From: Staphylococcus saccharolyticus | Lineage (GTDB): Bacteria > Bacillota > Bacilli > Staphylococcales > Staphylococcaceae | Assembly (NCBI RefSeq): GCF_900458815.1 | Contig: NZ_UHDZ01000001.1 | Location: forward strand, 1,302,001-1,366,000 | Direction: 5' to 3' | Length of the DNA stretch: 64,000 bases | In this document: positions 31,195-41,107 of the stretch, in pieces | How the letters are laid out: each line of letters begins with the position of its first letter | Numbering within the stretch: position 1 is the first letter of the stretch | Translations under genes and position numbers: made by a program | The notes under the pieces: model-generated | What the model saw: only the letters and a program-made list of their open reading frames with translations | Databases searched by the model: none | What the model was told of the DNA's origin: nothing

Positions 31195-32517
31195 GTCAAA
31201 CTGAATATCAAATAGACCCAGGCAATATTGCAAGCAACTCTGAAGAAACAAGTGCTGTATCCAAAATAAGTTATGAAATAGAAAACGCAAATAATAGCGG
31301 TTTGAAAAAAGAAAAATTTAATGACCAAATAGAAAAGTTACAATGAAGAAATAAATTCCCTAAAAATCTTTCATATCTTAAAAGTTATACTGACCCGAAA
31401 ACTGGCACGACCACAAGTACTTTTTTAAATAAAGATACAGGAAAAGTCACTTTAGGTATGACAGGCACCATTTTTTACACAAAGGATCAATATTAAAACA
31501 ATCTTTAGGTTTTGCCTCTCCTCAAGACAAGATAGGTGCGAGTGAAACATTAAAAGATATTGGTGCAGAGGCAAATATTGCATTACATTCAGTAACAGAT
31601 AAAGATTCACATTTTAAAAATACTCAAGACTTTATTAAAAATATCAAAAAAGACTATGATATTGATATCATTACAAGGCATTCTTCATTTAGTAGAGATG
31701 CAATTATTTTAGGCATGAGTAATAACATTAAAAATATCGTTGTATAAAATCCAGCGGCATTAGCTGTCAAAGACGTGAGTATCCTTTATGACGATGAAAA
31801 AGAACTTAAAAAAATGATTGAAAAGTATAATGGCCACATTGTAAAATTCGTTTCTAATAAAGATGAATTAGATGTAGGTGTTAGCAATCTTATGTATGAA
31901 ACTGCCGGAGAAAAAGTAATTATAAAAAATGGGCAAAGCCATTCAATAGATGGTTTTTTAAACAAAGATACACAAGCTAAAATAGTAGCCGAATTAAAAA
32001 AAGTAAAAGGGTATCAAGATGCGAATAATAAATCATAGAAAACTGTTAATAAACGAACGCGAAGTAGGCTAAGCAAAATAGGTACGTTGAGAGCGAATTG
32101 AATTCAAAAGAATAGTGGGACACTCTCTTCATCTCAACAACAATTATTAGAATCTTTAAAGGCATTATCCGTTGCAGAAGGATTAAAACAATTAGTTGAT
32201 GAAGAAAGCCAACACTTGAAAAAAATGTATCAAGCAATGGCGATAAGTTTGGAGAAAATTGGGAGAAGGCTCAAAAAGCTGGAAATGAAATTGCTGAAAA
32301 ACTGACGTACGCAGAGGTCATAGATGAATTAAGGGCAGGGGGGGCGTATGAAAGCAAATTTGAGACGAATCCCCAAAGAAAAATCGACGCTAAATTAAAA
32401 AAATTAAATGATGTTTCTAAAAATTGTGATGATTATGTAGCTAAAATTAAACAGCGTATCGAAGCAATTGTGACAAACGACCAAATGTTAACCAGCCAAA
32501 TAGTTGGTGTAATGTAA
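31191..32517 (+). pseudogene. TslA-like type VII secreted lipase effector, broken
   Basis: Begins ATG 31191 ([16 protein letters not shown]). TGA at 31344, a frameshift near 31480, TAA at 31745 (VV-stop-NP, Tyr in an intact copy), TAG at 32036, TGA near 32098 and another shift near 32240 break it. The N-terminal half is an alpha/beta-hydrolase/lipase-like domain: TGMTGT, FASPQDKIGASETLKDIGA, IALHSVTDKDSH, YDIDIIT. The nucleophile elbow, GHSLGG in such lipases, reads RHSSFS. The C-terminal half is helical (QQQLLESLKALS...DDYVAKIKQRIEAIVTN) like the LXT targeting domain placed at the C terminus in TslA, the reverse of LXG toxins. Identification is from memory of S. aureus TslA; loss of function is certain. 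Confidence 0.75.
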
Positions 32518-32849
32518 TGTTTACAGCTTATAAAAGCATTAGTGAACTTGAAAATGCCTATGACGTAAAAAGACAACAAGTAAATGATGAACTAGAACAA
32601 CTTTATGAATTAAAATACCAGATGCGCCGAAAATGTGAACAAACGTATAATCACTTCTTATACTTATAAAATAAAATGAATTATAGTGAAAATGCAAGTA
32701 TCAAGTTGTCGCGTATTTTAGAAGTATTTGATGAAGAAATGAATCGGTACATCAAACTACAAGAGATGAGATTAGAAGCTGATAAAGATGTCTTAAGAAG
32801 AAACTATTTAAAACAACCTGCCAGAATTAAAGGAGATGAATCAACGTGA
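32517..32849 (+). pseudogene. Small helical partner of the T7 lipase (TlaA-like), broken
   Basis: ATG 32517 overlaps the effector's stop (TAATG). It reads MFTAYKSISELENAYDVK and continues as a charged coiled coil; TAA at about 32667 interrupts after HFLYL, then the same frame goes on (YSENASIKLSRILEVFDEE...) to TGA 32847. About 110 codons in all. Size, helix content, and position after the effector fit the WXG100-like partner proteins that bind the targeting domain of type VII effectors. The subfamily is uncertain. Confidence 0.6.
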
Positions 32850-33127
32850 TACGAAGTGCAGAAAGTATACCTGATTTAGCAGTGAGAAATCCATGGAAAA
32901 GCAACAGATTAGAGAGGTTATTGCACCAGAACACGATAAATGCATCATGATTATCAAAATAAGCTAAAAAGTAATCAAAAATATTGCTTAACCAAATGAT
33001 GAGTCATTTTAAGAAATTCGAAAGTGATTTTTCCAATGTGACACAAGGGGATTGGGTTAAAAGTGCAACATCGAAATTAAAGAATATCAGTAAAAATTTA
33101 GAAAAAATTCAGGATATTAATGTATGA
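32846..33127 (+). pseudogene. Second small helical partner (TlaA-like), broken
   Basis: GTG 32846 overlaps the previous stop (GTGA). It opens MIRSAESIPDLAVRNP, shifts frame near 32893 (EKQQIREVIAPEHDK), shifts again near 32940 (HHDYQNKLKSNQKYCL) and once more before the end (MSHFKKFESDFSNVTQGDW...LEKIQDINV, TGA 33125). The rejoined product would be about 90 residues, helical, with a Trp-containing turn as in WXG100-like proteins. Inferred second partner of the lipase effector. Confidence 0.55.
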
Positions 33128-33440
33128 AAACAATAAAATGATTTTTTCAGTAATTAAAGTGACTTAGAAGCACTAAAATTATGCATAAAATACAGAATAA
33201 ACCTAATCTAAACTTTATGTCGAGAAAATTTATTTTACATTGAGAAGCAGCCTTTACTAAACTACAACAACAAATGTTTGGATAGTGAGCGGTATTAACC
33301 CGACGAGTCGATAGAATTAAGGTATGTTACGTAAACGGTACCTCAGTGTCAATAAAACAATTGGAATAAATTGTACAAAGTTAAATGTACTAAAGTTACT
33401 GATAAAAATAATAGTTTTATACTTTATAAACCTTAACCTA
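33128..33440. other. Degraded tail of the type VII cassette
   Basis: A heavily decayed coding relic: in changing frames it reads NDFFSN, SDLEALK, HKIQNKPNLNFMSRKF and EAAFTKLQQQMFG (ending TAG near 33286). No usable ORF. It probably belonged to a further small gene of the cassette. After about 33300 I see nothing except the terminator at 33441. Confidence 0.4.
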
Positions 33441-33476
33441 AAAAAGAGATTAGGCAACTCAAGTTGCTTAATCTCT
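33441..33476 (-). terminator. Terminator of the queuosine-precursor transporter gene
   Basis: AGAGATTAGGCAACT pairs with AGTTGCTTAATCTCT; the A run at 33440-33445 becomes the T run on the minus strand. Confidence 0.82.
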
Positions 33477-33517
33477 AATTATTTGTATAAATTCTATTTG
33501 ATATGAAACCTTTATTA

Positions 33518-34222
33518 TTAATAGCCTTCATCAAGTTTTTGAATCTTACCTTTGCGATAGAAAGATTTAGCAATGTAGCCAAATGGTACATTGAATATAG
33601 TTGAAATTAGTTTTAATAGGTAAGTAGTAATAAATATTTCGAAAACTGCCATGTCCGGTAATGTACCGATAAATGCAATTGAAACAAATAAAGCAGTATC
33701 AATAATTGAACTTAAAACAGTACTACCGTATGCTCTAATGATAAATGTTTTTTCTGAGCTAAAAATCTTTTTAATTAATGAAAAGATAACCACATCAATA
33801 TGTTGCCCAATAATGTAAGCAATAACTGAACCTAATGCAATTCTAGGTACTAAATCAAATATCGTTTTTAAAGCACCTTGTGCAGTATCTACAGGTGCCG
33901 GAATAAAATGTAACGACATTTGCATAACGATAATCATGACTAATGTTGATGAAAAACCGAGCCACACAGCTCTTTTAGCAACTTTACGACCATATATATC
34001 GTTTAAAATATCAGTTGCTAAATATATAGAAGCGAACATCACATTCCCAAGCGTCGCTGAAATCCCAAAAATATGAACAGTTTTGATAACTTGAATATTG
34101 GCTATTATCGTTCCAATGGCTACCCACGCGATTAACCCTTGCTTCCCAAAACAACGGTACATGAAAACCATTAATATAAACGTAACGATGAAAGATGTTA
34201 CACCAAAAATTTCATTAAACAT
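33518..34222 (-). CDS. Queuosine precursor transporter (YhhQ/DUF165 family)
   Basis: 234-residue polytopic membrane protein from the ATG at 34220-34222, which has TAGGAGG 8 bases upstream. Six or more hydrophobic spans. Family signatures: the AIGTIIANIQVIKTV segment near residue 40, ATDILNDIYGRKVA near 75, and the R-AYGSTVLSSIIDT region near 155. Imports preQ0/preQ1-type queuosine precursors, by family. The preQ1 riboswitch in its leader supports this function independently. A reading frame that extends upstream to 34276 runs through that leader and is not coding. Intact. Confidence 0.9.
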   Translation of the reverse strand: MFNEIFGVTSFIVTFILMVFMYRCFGKQGLIAWVAIGTIIANIQVIKTVHIFGISATLGNVMFASIYLATDILNDIYGRKVAKRAVWLGFSSTLVMIIVMQMSLHFIPAPVDTAQGALKTIFDLVPRIALGSVIAYIIGQHIDVVIFSLIKKIFSSEKTFIIRAYGSTVLSSIIDTALFVSIAFIGTLPDMAVFEIFITTYLLKLISTIFNVPFGYIAKSFYRKGKIQKLDEGY

Positions 34223-34229
34223 CTTACTT

Positions 34230-34268
34230 CCTCCTAAATTTTGATAAAGCGGGTGTTTAGAAACCGCA
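34230..34268 (-). promoter_or_regulatory. preQ1-I riboswitch
   Basis: On the minus strand the leader reads GCGG, then TTTCTAAA, CACCCGC, an A/T-rich tail and TTTAGGAGG. This fits the preQ1 class I motif: a short GC stem, a hairpin loop, CCC pairing, and an A-rich tail that folds back as an H-type pseudoknot. The final part is the ribosome-binding site of the transporter, so ligand binding should hide it and shut off translation. Located 8-46 bases before the start codon. Confidence 0.82.
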
Positions 34269-34283
34269 AAAAACAACTACATT

Positions 34284-34312
34284 ATTTTACTTGAATTCCA
34301 AAATTTATGCAA
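34284..34312 (-). promoter_or_regulatory. Sigma-A promoter of the riboswitch/transporter transcript
   Basis: On the minus strand TTGCAT (34307-34312) and TAAAAT (34284-34289) are exactly 17 bases apart and lie just upstream of the riboswitch. Confidence 0.7.
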
Positions 34313-34498
34313 TACCTTAATAAAAATTACTTAATAATAATTCAAAGAAATTTAAAAATAATTCATCTAACTCTCAATCGTATCTACTTAATAAAAATTA
34401 AATTGATTATTTCAAATCTGTATCCTATTAAATGCTATAATACTATCATGTGAAATGAGCTTAATTAAATTTTAAACAAAAGTTAATAGCTAAAGGGA

Positions 34499-34693
34499 GT
34501 GACAGCTATACTCACTTATTCTGAAAAAAGAGCAATTCATAGAATAGATCAATTGATGAACACTTATTGTTACCAATGTCCCTTGAAAAGTCACAATAAA
34601 AAGACACAAGGTAAAACATATGCGCATCATTTTTGTATTAATGAGTGTTCAATTGGCAAACAAATCAAGCAAATTGGTAACGAGCTACAATAG
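34499..34693 (+). CDS. Small zinc-finger protein
   Basis: About 60 residues with C-x2-C (YCYQCPLKS) and H-H-x-C-x3-C (AHHFCINECS) zinc-ligand pairs, matching the short zinc-finger domain proteins encoded beside nifU-N/cvfC genes in staphylococci. The start is doubtful. GTG 34499 is the only normal start codon, but GGGAG ends directly against it. The properly spaced codon at 34508 is ATA (reading on as LTYSEKRA), probably a mutated ATG. Translation may be weak or absent. Confidence 0.65.
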   Translation: MTAILTYSEKRAIHRIDQLMNTYCYQCPLKSHNKKTQGKTYAHHFCINECSIGKQIKQIGNELQ

Positions 34694-34705
34694 GAGGTCA
34701 TCATT

Positions 34706-34960
34706 ATGGAAATCTTAACAATTTCAGAAACGCCTAATTATAATACGATGAAAATCACTTTAAGTAAATCGCGCCAAGATCATTCATCAACCACATATAC
34801 CTCAGCTAAAGAAGGGCAACCTAATTTTATTAATCGATTATTTACAATCGATGGTGTTAAATCTGTCTTTTATGTTATGGATTTCATCTCAGTTGATAAG
34901 GAAGAAAACGCTAGTTGGGATGAAATACTACCTCAAATTCAAGAAACCTTTAATCAGTAA
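34706..34960 (+). CDS. NifU N-terminal-like domain protein
   Basis: 84 residues, the N-terminal domain of the Nfu/NifU_N family (TMKITLSK near residue 15, INRLFTIDGVKSVFYVMDFISV about 45-65). No CxxC, so it probably does not bind a cluster by itself. ATG 34706 has TAGGAGG upstream. It is a paralogue of the first 80 residues of the next gene, so the pair looks like a tandem duplication. Confidence 0.78.
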   Translation: MEILTISETPNYNTMKITLSKSRQDHSSTTYTSAKEGQPNFINRLFTIDGVKSVFYVMDFISVDKEENASWDEILPQIQETFNQ

Positions 34961-34989
34961 AATTCATCTATAATAAGAGGGGGATATAG

Positions 34990-35991
34990 ATGGAAATTGT
35001 ACGTGTTGAACCAACACCTAGTCCTAATACAATGAAAATTGTATTATCTGAGAAGAGAAAAGATAATCAATCAACTACTTATACAACAGTTAATGATAAA
35101 CAACCAAAAGCAGATTGGGAAAATGTATTACCCTTAATTACTTCAACACTAAATCATGAAGAAACCTTTCAACTTGACCAAAAACCAGATGAACATTACG
35201 GAGAAGTTCATGCAGAAGTGTTAATGTTTAAAGGTAAACCTTATCAACTCAAACTAACTTCAAATAAAGAAGAAAAACGTAAACAACTTCCTGAAATCTA
35301 CATTGATAAAATGTTGGAAACTCAAAAAGATAACGACAATATAATATTTATAAGAAAGTGGCAGGACTTTGGCATTAGATACGACGAGTTACAAGATGTA
35401 ATGAATGATCTTTACGAGGAAGTGCTCGCGCTTTATCCCAAACAACGTCTTGAAAATTTAGTCAATGAAGCACTTACGACAGATTTTGTTGTTCCTAAAC
35501 AACATTTTCATCATATCACTTTAGAAAAATACAGCAACACTCATGATTGGAAAGCTCGTCTGCGAATGCTTAAAGCTTTTCCAACACCAGCAATCAATGA
35601 CATTCCATTATTAGAAACTGCATTGGCAGAAGAAAAGATACCTTTAAGACGTGAAGCTGTTGTATTACTAGGTATGATAGAAAGTACCGACGTACTTCCT
35701 TACATCTATAAGGGATTACATGATCAAAGTCCGGCAGTTAGACGTACAGCTGGTGATTGCATTAGTGATTTAGTGTTTAAAGAAGCCTTACCTGAAATGG
35801 AGAAGGCATTAGCAGATCCTCAAAAAATTGTGAGATGGCGATCAGCAATGTTTATCTTTGATGAGGGCAATGAGAAACAATTACACTCACTTAAAGTACA
35901 TGCTGATGATTCAGCCTATGGGGTCAAAATGCAAATTGAAATGGCGATTTCAAGAATTGAAAATGGTGATGAGGCGCTAGGTTCAGTGTAG
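34990..35991 (+). CDS. cvfC: CvfC-type virulence factor: NifU-N plus HEAT repeats, degenerate
   Basis: 333 residues. N-terminal NifU_N-like start (MEIVRVEPTPSPNTMKIVL), a middle domain, then C-terminal HEAT-like repeats about 205-325 (LRREAVVLLGMIES, SPAVRRTAGDCISDL, IVRWRSAMFIFDEG). Compared with its neighbour and with the S. aureus protein (about 374 residues), some 30-35 residues are missing after DKQP, in frame, removing the core of the NifU_N domain. The TAG at 35989 stands where Trp is expected, and the frame continues eight codons (KQIANRER). Function in S. aureus: virulence-related, biochemically unknown. Probably crippled. Confidence 0.75.
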   Translation: MEIVRVEPTPSPNTMKIVLSEKRKDNQSTTYTTVNDKQPKADWENVLPLITSTLNHEETFQLDQKPDEHYGEVHAEVLMFKGKPYQLKLTSNKEEKRKQLPEIYIDKMLETQKDNDNIIFIRKWQDFGIRYDELQDVMNDLYEEVLALYPKQRLENLVNEALTTDFVVPKQHFHHITLEKYSNTHDWKARLRMLKAFPTPAINDIPLLETALAEEKIPLRREAVVLLGMIESTDVLPYIYKGLHDQSPAVRRTAGDCISDLVFKEALPEMEKALADPQKIVRWRSAMFIFDEGNEKQLHSLKVHADDSAYGVKMQIEMAISRIENGDEALGSV

Positions 35992-36055
35992 AAACAAATA
36001 GCCAATCGTGAACGCTAGTTCATATTAATTTTTAAAAATAAAGGAGAGTCAAATA

Positions 36056-36494
36056 ATAAATGCATACGAAGTTTATATGAAAGAATTAGTACAACAAATG
36101 CGTGCTGAACTCACTGAAAATAGTTTCAAAACCCTAGAAACCAGCGAAGAAGTCAATAAATATATGCATCAAGTAACCCGATAATGAAACAACATTTGTC
36201 GTTATTAATCCAACGTGTGGATGTGCATCTGGATTAGCAAGACCTGCTGCAGTTGCTGTTGCAGAACAAAATGAAGCAAAACCTAACCACAAACTAACAG
36301 TATTTGCAGGTCAGGATAAAGAAGCAACTCAAACAATGCGAGACTATATCCAACAAGTGCCATCTAATCCTTCTTACGCGTTATTTAAAGGACAAAATTT
36401 AGTTCATTTTATTCCACGTGAACATATTGAAGGTCGAGACATCAACGATATTGCTATGAATTTAAAAGATGCATTTGATAACAATTGTCAATAA
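36056..36494 (+). pseudogene. Bacilliredoxin (BrxA/BrxB, YphP family), broken
   Basis: Thiol-disulfide protein that removes bacillithiol from proteins. AAAGGAG precedes codon 36056, which is ATA where ATG is expected (then [15 protein letters not shown]). After YMHQVT the frame shifts (about 36175-36182) and runs into stops; the other frame carries the rest: [20 protein letters not shown] with the CGC active site, [15 protein letters not shown], and the end DAFDNNCQ at 36494. So there is both a lost start and a frameshift. Bacillithiol synthesis (bshA) remains intact. Confidence 0.88.
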
Positions 36495-36503
36495 TTCAAA
36501 AAT

Positions 36504-36536
36504 ACCGAGTAGATGAGTAAAGTCACTCGGTTTTTA
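36504..36536 (+). terminator. Terminator after the bacilliredoxin relic
   Basis: ACCGAGT pairs with ACTCGGT, followed by TTTTT. Confidence 0.8.
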
Positions 36537-36616
36537 AAGAAATTTTATTTATTTATCTATCACGAAAAATTCTTAATCTTGAATGACTCTCTCTTCTAAC
36601 AGTTCATGATTTCTAG

Positions 36617-36622
36617 TATAAT
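36617..36622 (+). promoter_or_regulatory. Candidate -10 box of thyA
   Basis: TATAAT about 45 bases before the thyA start; the -35 region at the proper distance (TTCTAA) is poor. Confidence 0.4.
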
Positions 36623-36666
36623 GTTTATTAATATGAATTAAATTTACTGATTAAGGAGTTGTACAC

Positions 36667-38165
<1,499 letters not shown>

Positions 38166-38175
38166 GAGGACAATT

Positions 38176-39015
38176 ATGACTAAACAAATTATCGTCACAG
38201 ATTCAACCTCTGATTTATCACATGATTATTTAAAACAAAACAACATTCATGTTGTACCGTTAAGCCTAACTATTAACGGTCAATCTTATAATGATCAATT
38301 AGATATTTCATCTAAGGAATATATTGATTATTTGGAGGACGATGCTGACGTTAAAACGAGTCAACCTCCAATAGGTCGATTCATTGAAAAATATGAAGCG
38401 CTTGCTGAAGAAGATGTAAAAATAATTAGTATTCACTTATCATCAGGGTTAAGCGGCACATACAACACTGCTGTACAAGCAAGTCAAATGGTTGAGGGGA
38501 ATATTACTGTCATAGATTCTAAATCAATCTCATTTGGATTGGGATATCAAATTAAGCATATTGTTGAATTAATTAATAAAGAAATACCTATACAAGATAT
38601 CGTTGAAAGTGTGAATCGACTCCGTGATAATATGCAATTATTCGTAGTCATTGGTCAACTCAATCAGCTTATAAAAGGTGGACGCATTAGTAAAACTAAA
38701 GGACTTATTGGTAATATCATGAAAATCAAACCTATTGGAACATTAAATGATGGCAAATTAGAGTTAGTTCATAACTCTAGAACGCAAAATTCAAGTATTC
38801 AATATTTAAGAAAAGAAATTACTGAATTTATCGACAATCATTCTATCAAATCTATTGGTATTGCTCATGCGAATATAATAGAATTCGTTGATAAAATTAA
38901 AAATTCATTTTCAGAAGCATTTAATTTCAACCAATTTGATGTCAATGTTACAACGCCTGTCATTTCAACACATACAGGTCAAGGAGCTATTGGCTTAGTC
39001 GTTTTACGTGACTAA
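38176..39015 (+). CDS. DegV-family fatty-acid-binding protein
   Basis: 279-residue DegV protein. Such proteins (FakB in S. aureus) present acyl chains to the kinase FakA for entry into phospholipid synthesis. Seen: TDSTSDLS near residue 8, the SSGLSGTY loop near 92 that binds the carboxylate, and [10 protein letters not shown] at the C terminus. Starts 10 bases after dfrA, so it is likely in the thyA-dfrA transcript. Which chain it binds cannot be told. Intact. Confidence 0.88.
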   Translation: MTKQIIVTDSTSDLSHDYLKQNNIHVVPLSLTINGQSYNDQLDISSKEYIDYLEDDADVKTSQPPIGRFIEKYEALAEEDVKIISIHLSSGLSGTYNTAVQASQMVEGNITVIDSKSISFGLGYQIKHIVELINKEIPIQDIVESVNRLRDNMQLFVVIGQLNQLIKGGRISKTKGLIGNIMKIKPIGTLNDGKLELVHNSRTQNSSIQYLRKEITEFIDNHSIKSIGIAHANIIEFVDKIKNSFSEAFNFNQFDVNVTTPVISTHTGQGAIGLVVLRD

Positions 39016-39122
39016 AAACTAAAAACAAACTGGTATACAGCATTGACTAAATAAAATACTTTAAATTCATCTTCATATAGCGTAAATTATTTAAAAAGAG
39101 ATAACATAAAGAGGGGATTTAG

Positions 39123-39650
39123 ATGGCATATGCAACACTCGCAGGAGGTTGTTTCTGGTGTATGGTTAAACCCTTTACATCATATCCAGGCATACAATCA
39201 GTCACATCAGGCTATAGTGGTGGCCACGTAGAAAATCCAACATATAAACAAGTTTGTACTAATCAAACTGGTCATGTTGAAGCTGTGCAAATAGAATATG
39301 ATCCCAACATCACTTCATTCGAGAATATATTAGATGTTTATTTTAAAACATTTGACCCTACTGATCATGGTGGTCAATTCTTTGATAGGGGCGAAAGCTA
39401 TCAGCCGGTCATCTTTTATCACGATGAAGAACAGAAAAAGGCAGCTGAGTTAAAGAAACAACAAATTAACGAACAAGGTATTTTCAATAAACCTGTTATT
39501 ACGCTAATTAAACCATATAAAAACTTCTATCCAGCAGAAGATTATCACCAAGATTATTACAAGAAGAATCCCATGCATTATGAACAATACCAACGTGGAT
39601 CTGGCAGAAAGGCATTTATAGAATCCCATTGGGGGGCTCAACATGATTAA
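39123..39650 (+). CDS. msrA: Peptide methionine sulfoxide reductase A
   Basis: Reduces the S-epimer of methionine sulfoxide. 175 residues with the catalytic motif GGCFWC at residue 8, [12 protein letters not shown] near 38, [13 protein letters not shown] near 53, and [12 protein letters not shown] near 140. Start ATG 39123 has GAGGGG upstream. Overlaps msrB by 8 bases. It appears intact while its partner is broken, so only one epimer could be repaired by this locus. Confidence 0.93.
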   Translation: MAYATLAGGCFWCMVKPFTSYPGIQSVTSGYSGGHVENPTYKQVCTNQTGHVEAVQIEYDPNITSFENILDVYFKTFDPTDHGGQFFDRGESYQPVIFYHDEEQKKAAELKKQQINEQGIFNKPVITLIKPYKNFYPAEDYHQDYYKKNPMHYEQYQRGSGRKAFIESHWGAQHD

Positions 39651-40070
39651 AAAGAGCAAAGATGAATTAAATGATATGGAATATTTAGTTACTCAAGAAA
39701 GTGGAACTGAACCTCCTTTTCAAAATGAATATTGGAACCACTTTGATAAAGGTATTTATGTTGATAAATTATCAGGCAAACCACTATTCACTTCTGAAGA
39801 AAAATTTGAGTCCAATTGCGGTTGGCCAAGTTTTTCAAAAGCGTTAGATGATGATGAAATTGTTGAACTTGTCGACAAATCATTCGGCATGATTAGAACT
39901 GAAGTTCGCTCAGAAGAAGCCAATAGTCATTTAGGTCACGTGTTTAATGATGGCCCTAAAGAATCAGGTGGTTTAAGATATTTATTAACTCTGCAGCTAT
40001 CCAATTTATTCCTTATGATAAACTAGAAGAGTTAGGATATGGAGACTTAATTTCACATTTTGAAAAATAG
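39643..40070 (+). pseudogene. msrB: Peptide methionine sulfoxide reductase B, frameshifted
   Basis: Reduces the R-epimer of methionine sulfoxide. MsrB motifs are present: [40 protein letters not shown]. One base is missing at about 39980, exactly in the RYC-INSAA catalytic motif, so the frame runs off as [10 protein letters not shown] and stops at 40026. The original ending ([20 protein letters not shown] to HFEK) is still readable in the other frame up to TAG 40068. The resolving/catalytic Cys is lost. Between msrA and crr, as in other staphylococci. Confidence 0.9.
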
Positions 40071-40082
40071 GAGTGAAGATGA

Positions 40083-40583
40083 ATGTTTAAGAAATTGTTC
40101 GGAAAAGGGAAAGAAGTAAATAAAAATATTAAAATTTACGCACCATTAACTGGTGAATACGTCAAAATTGAAGATATTCCTGATCCTGTATTTGCACAAA
40201 AAATGATGGGTGAAGGTTTCGGAATTAATCCTACAGAAGGCGAAGTATTATCACCAATTGAAGGGAAAGTAGATAACGTCTTTCCTACTAAACATGCTCT
40301 AGGCTTAAAAGCTGACAATGGTTTAGAGCTATTAGTTCACATTGGCTTAGATACAGTTCAATTAGATGGTAAAGGTTTCGAAGTATTAGTTGAAAGCGGA
40401 GATAAAGTAAATGTTGGAGATTCACTTATTCGATTCAATTTAGAATATATCAGTAAAAATGCTAAATCTGTTATTTCTCCAATTATTATTACTAATTCTG
40501 ATCAAACTGAGACTATTCATATTGAAGATGTACAAGCTGTAGTTAAAGGAGAAAATCAAGTGATTGATGTGACTATGAGCTAA
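40083..40583 (+). CDS. crr: PTS glucose-type EIIA component
   Basis: 166-residue cytosolic phosphocarrier of the sugar phosphotransferase system, taking phosphate from HPr. Seen: [23 protein letters not shown] about 18-40, [11 protein letters not shown] near 57, and the phosphorylated His in [12 protein letters not shown] near 80. C-terminal DGDxL-like GDSLIRF follows. It forms the usual msrA-msrB-crr-yozE cluster; the yozE start ATG overlaps its stop. Intact. Confidence 0.94.
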   Translation: MFKKLFGKGKEVNKNIKIYAPLTGEYVKIEDIPDPVFAQKMMGEGFGINPTEGEVLSPIEGKVDNVFPTKHALGLKADNGLELLVHIGLDTVQLDGKGFEVLVESGDKVNVGDSLIRFNLEYISKNAKSVISPIIITNSDQTETIHIEDVQAVVKGENQVIDVTMS

Positions 40584-40807
40584 TGGTTAAAAATTATTCA
40601 TTTTATCAATTTGCGATGACAGTTCGTGGTCGAAAAGATAATAAAGGACAGTTAGCTGAGCAAATTTTTGATGATCTTGCGTTTCCTAAACATGAAGACA
40701 ACTTTCATGTGTTATCTGAATACATTGAAACCGAAAGCGAATTTACTTTACCGATGTATGTCTTTGATGATTTATACGAAGAGTACGCAGAATGGTTAAA
40801 ATTTTAG
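40583..40807 (+). CDS. YozE family protein (UPF0346)
   Basis: 74-residue acidic helical protein, SAM-like fold, function unknown. Matches YozE/UPF0346: [16 protein letters not shown] at the start, [21 protein letters not shown] in the middle ([12 protein letters not shown] diagnostic) and [10 protein letters not shown] at the end. ATG overlaps the crr stop by one base. Confidence 0.85.
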   Translation: MVKNYSFYQFAMTVRGRKDNKGQLAEQIFDDLAFPKHEDNFHVLSEYIETESEFTLPMYVFDDLYEEYAEWLKF

Positions 40808-40846
40808 TAAGTCATTTAGTTAACAAACATGAAGTTTTAATAAATA

Positions 40847-40905
40847 GGGAGTGTAATCTTGAATTCAAACTTTCTTTAACGAATTCAGATACACTCCCAC
40901 GTTTT
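40847..40905 (+). terminator. Long inverted repeat after yozE, likely terminator
   Basis: GGGAGTGTAATCTTGAATTC pairs with GAATTCAGATACACTCCC around a 14-base loop, with TTTTAT a few bases later. Confidence 0.65.
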
Positions 40906-41107
40906 ATTTGCTATGTTTCTGTTACAAGGGCATACTTAAATTATATTTATTTAATTTTTAAAGGATACTTCTTCCGACTCATGTATCTTTAAATGAATTA
41001 TTTAATAATAAAGATAGTAGATAATTAAACATTCATTTTATAATAATGAGAATCATACTTTACATAAATTAAATGTTCGATTATCTAAAAATAAAGGGAG
41101 TGATGAC

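Noticed and set aside
30409..33300. Calling this an active new toxin system
   Set aside because: Every gene has stops or frameshifts and the lipase elbow is lost, so it is a relic of a known kind of type VII effector cassette rather than a working novel system.
34223..34276. N-terminal extension of the transporter to 34276
   Set aside because: The extension would be read through the preQ1 riboswitch and promoter-proximal leader; the Shine-Dalgarno fits the start at 34222.
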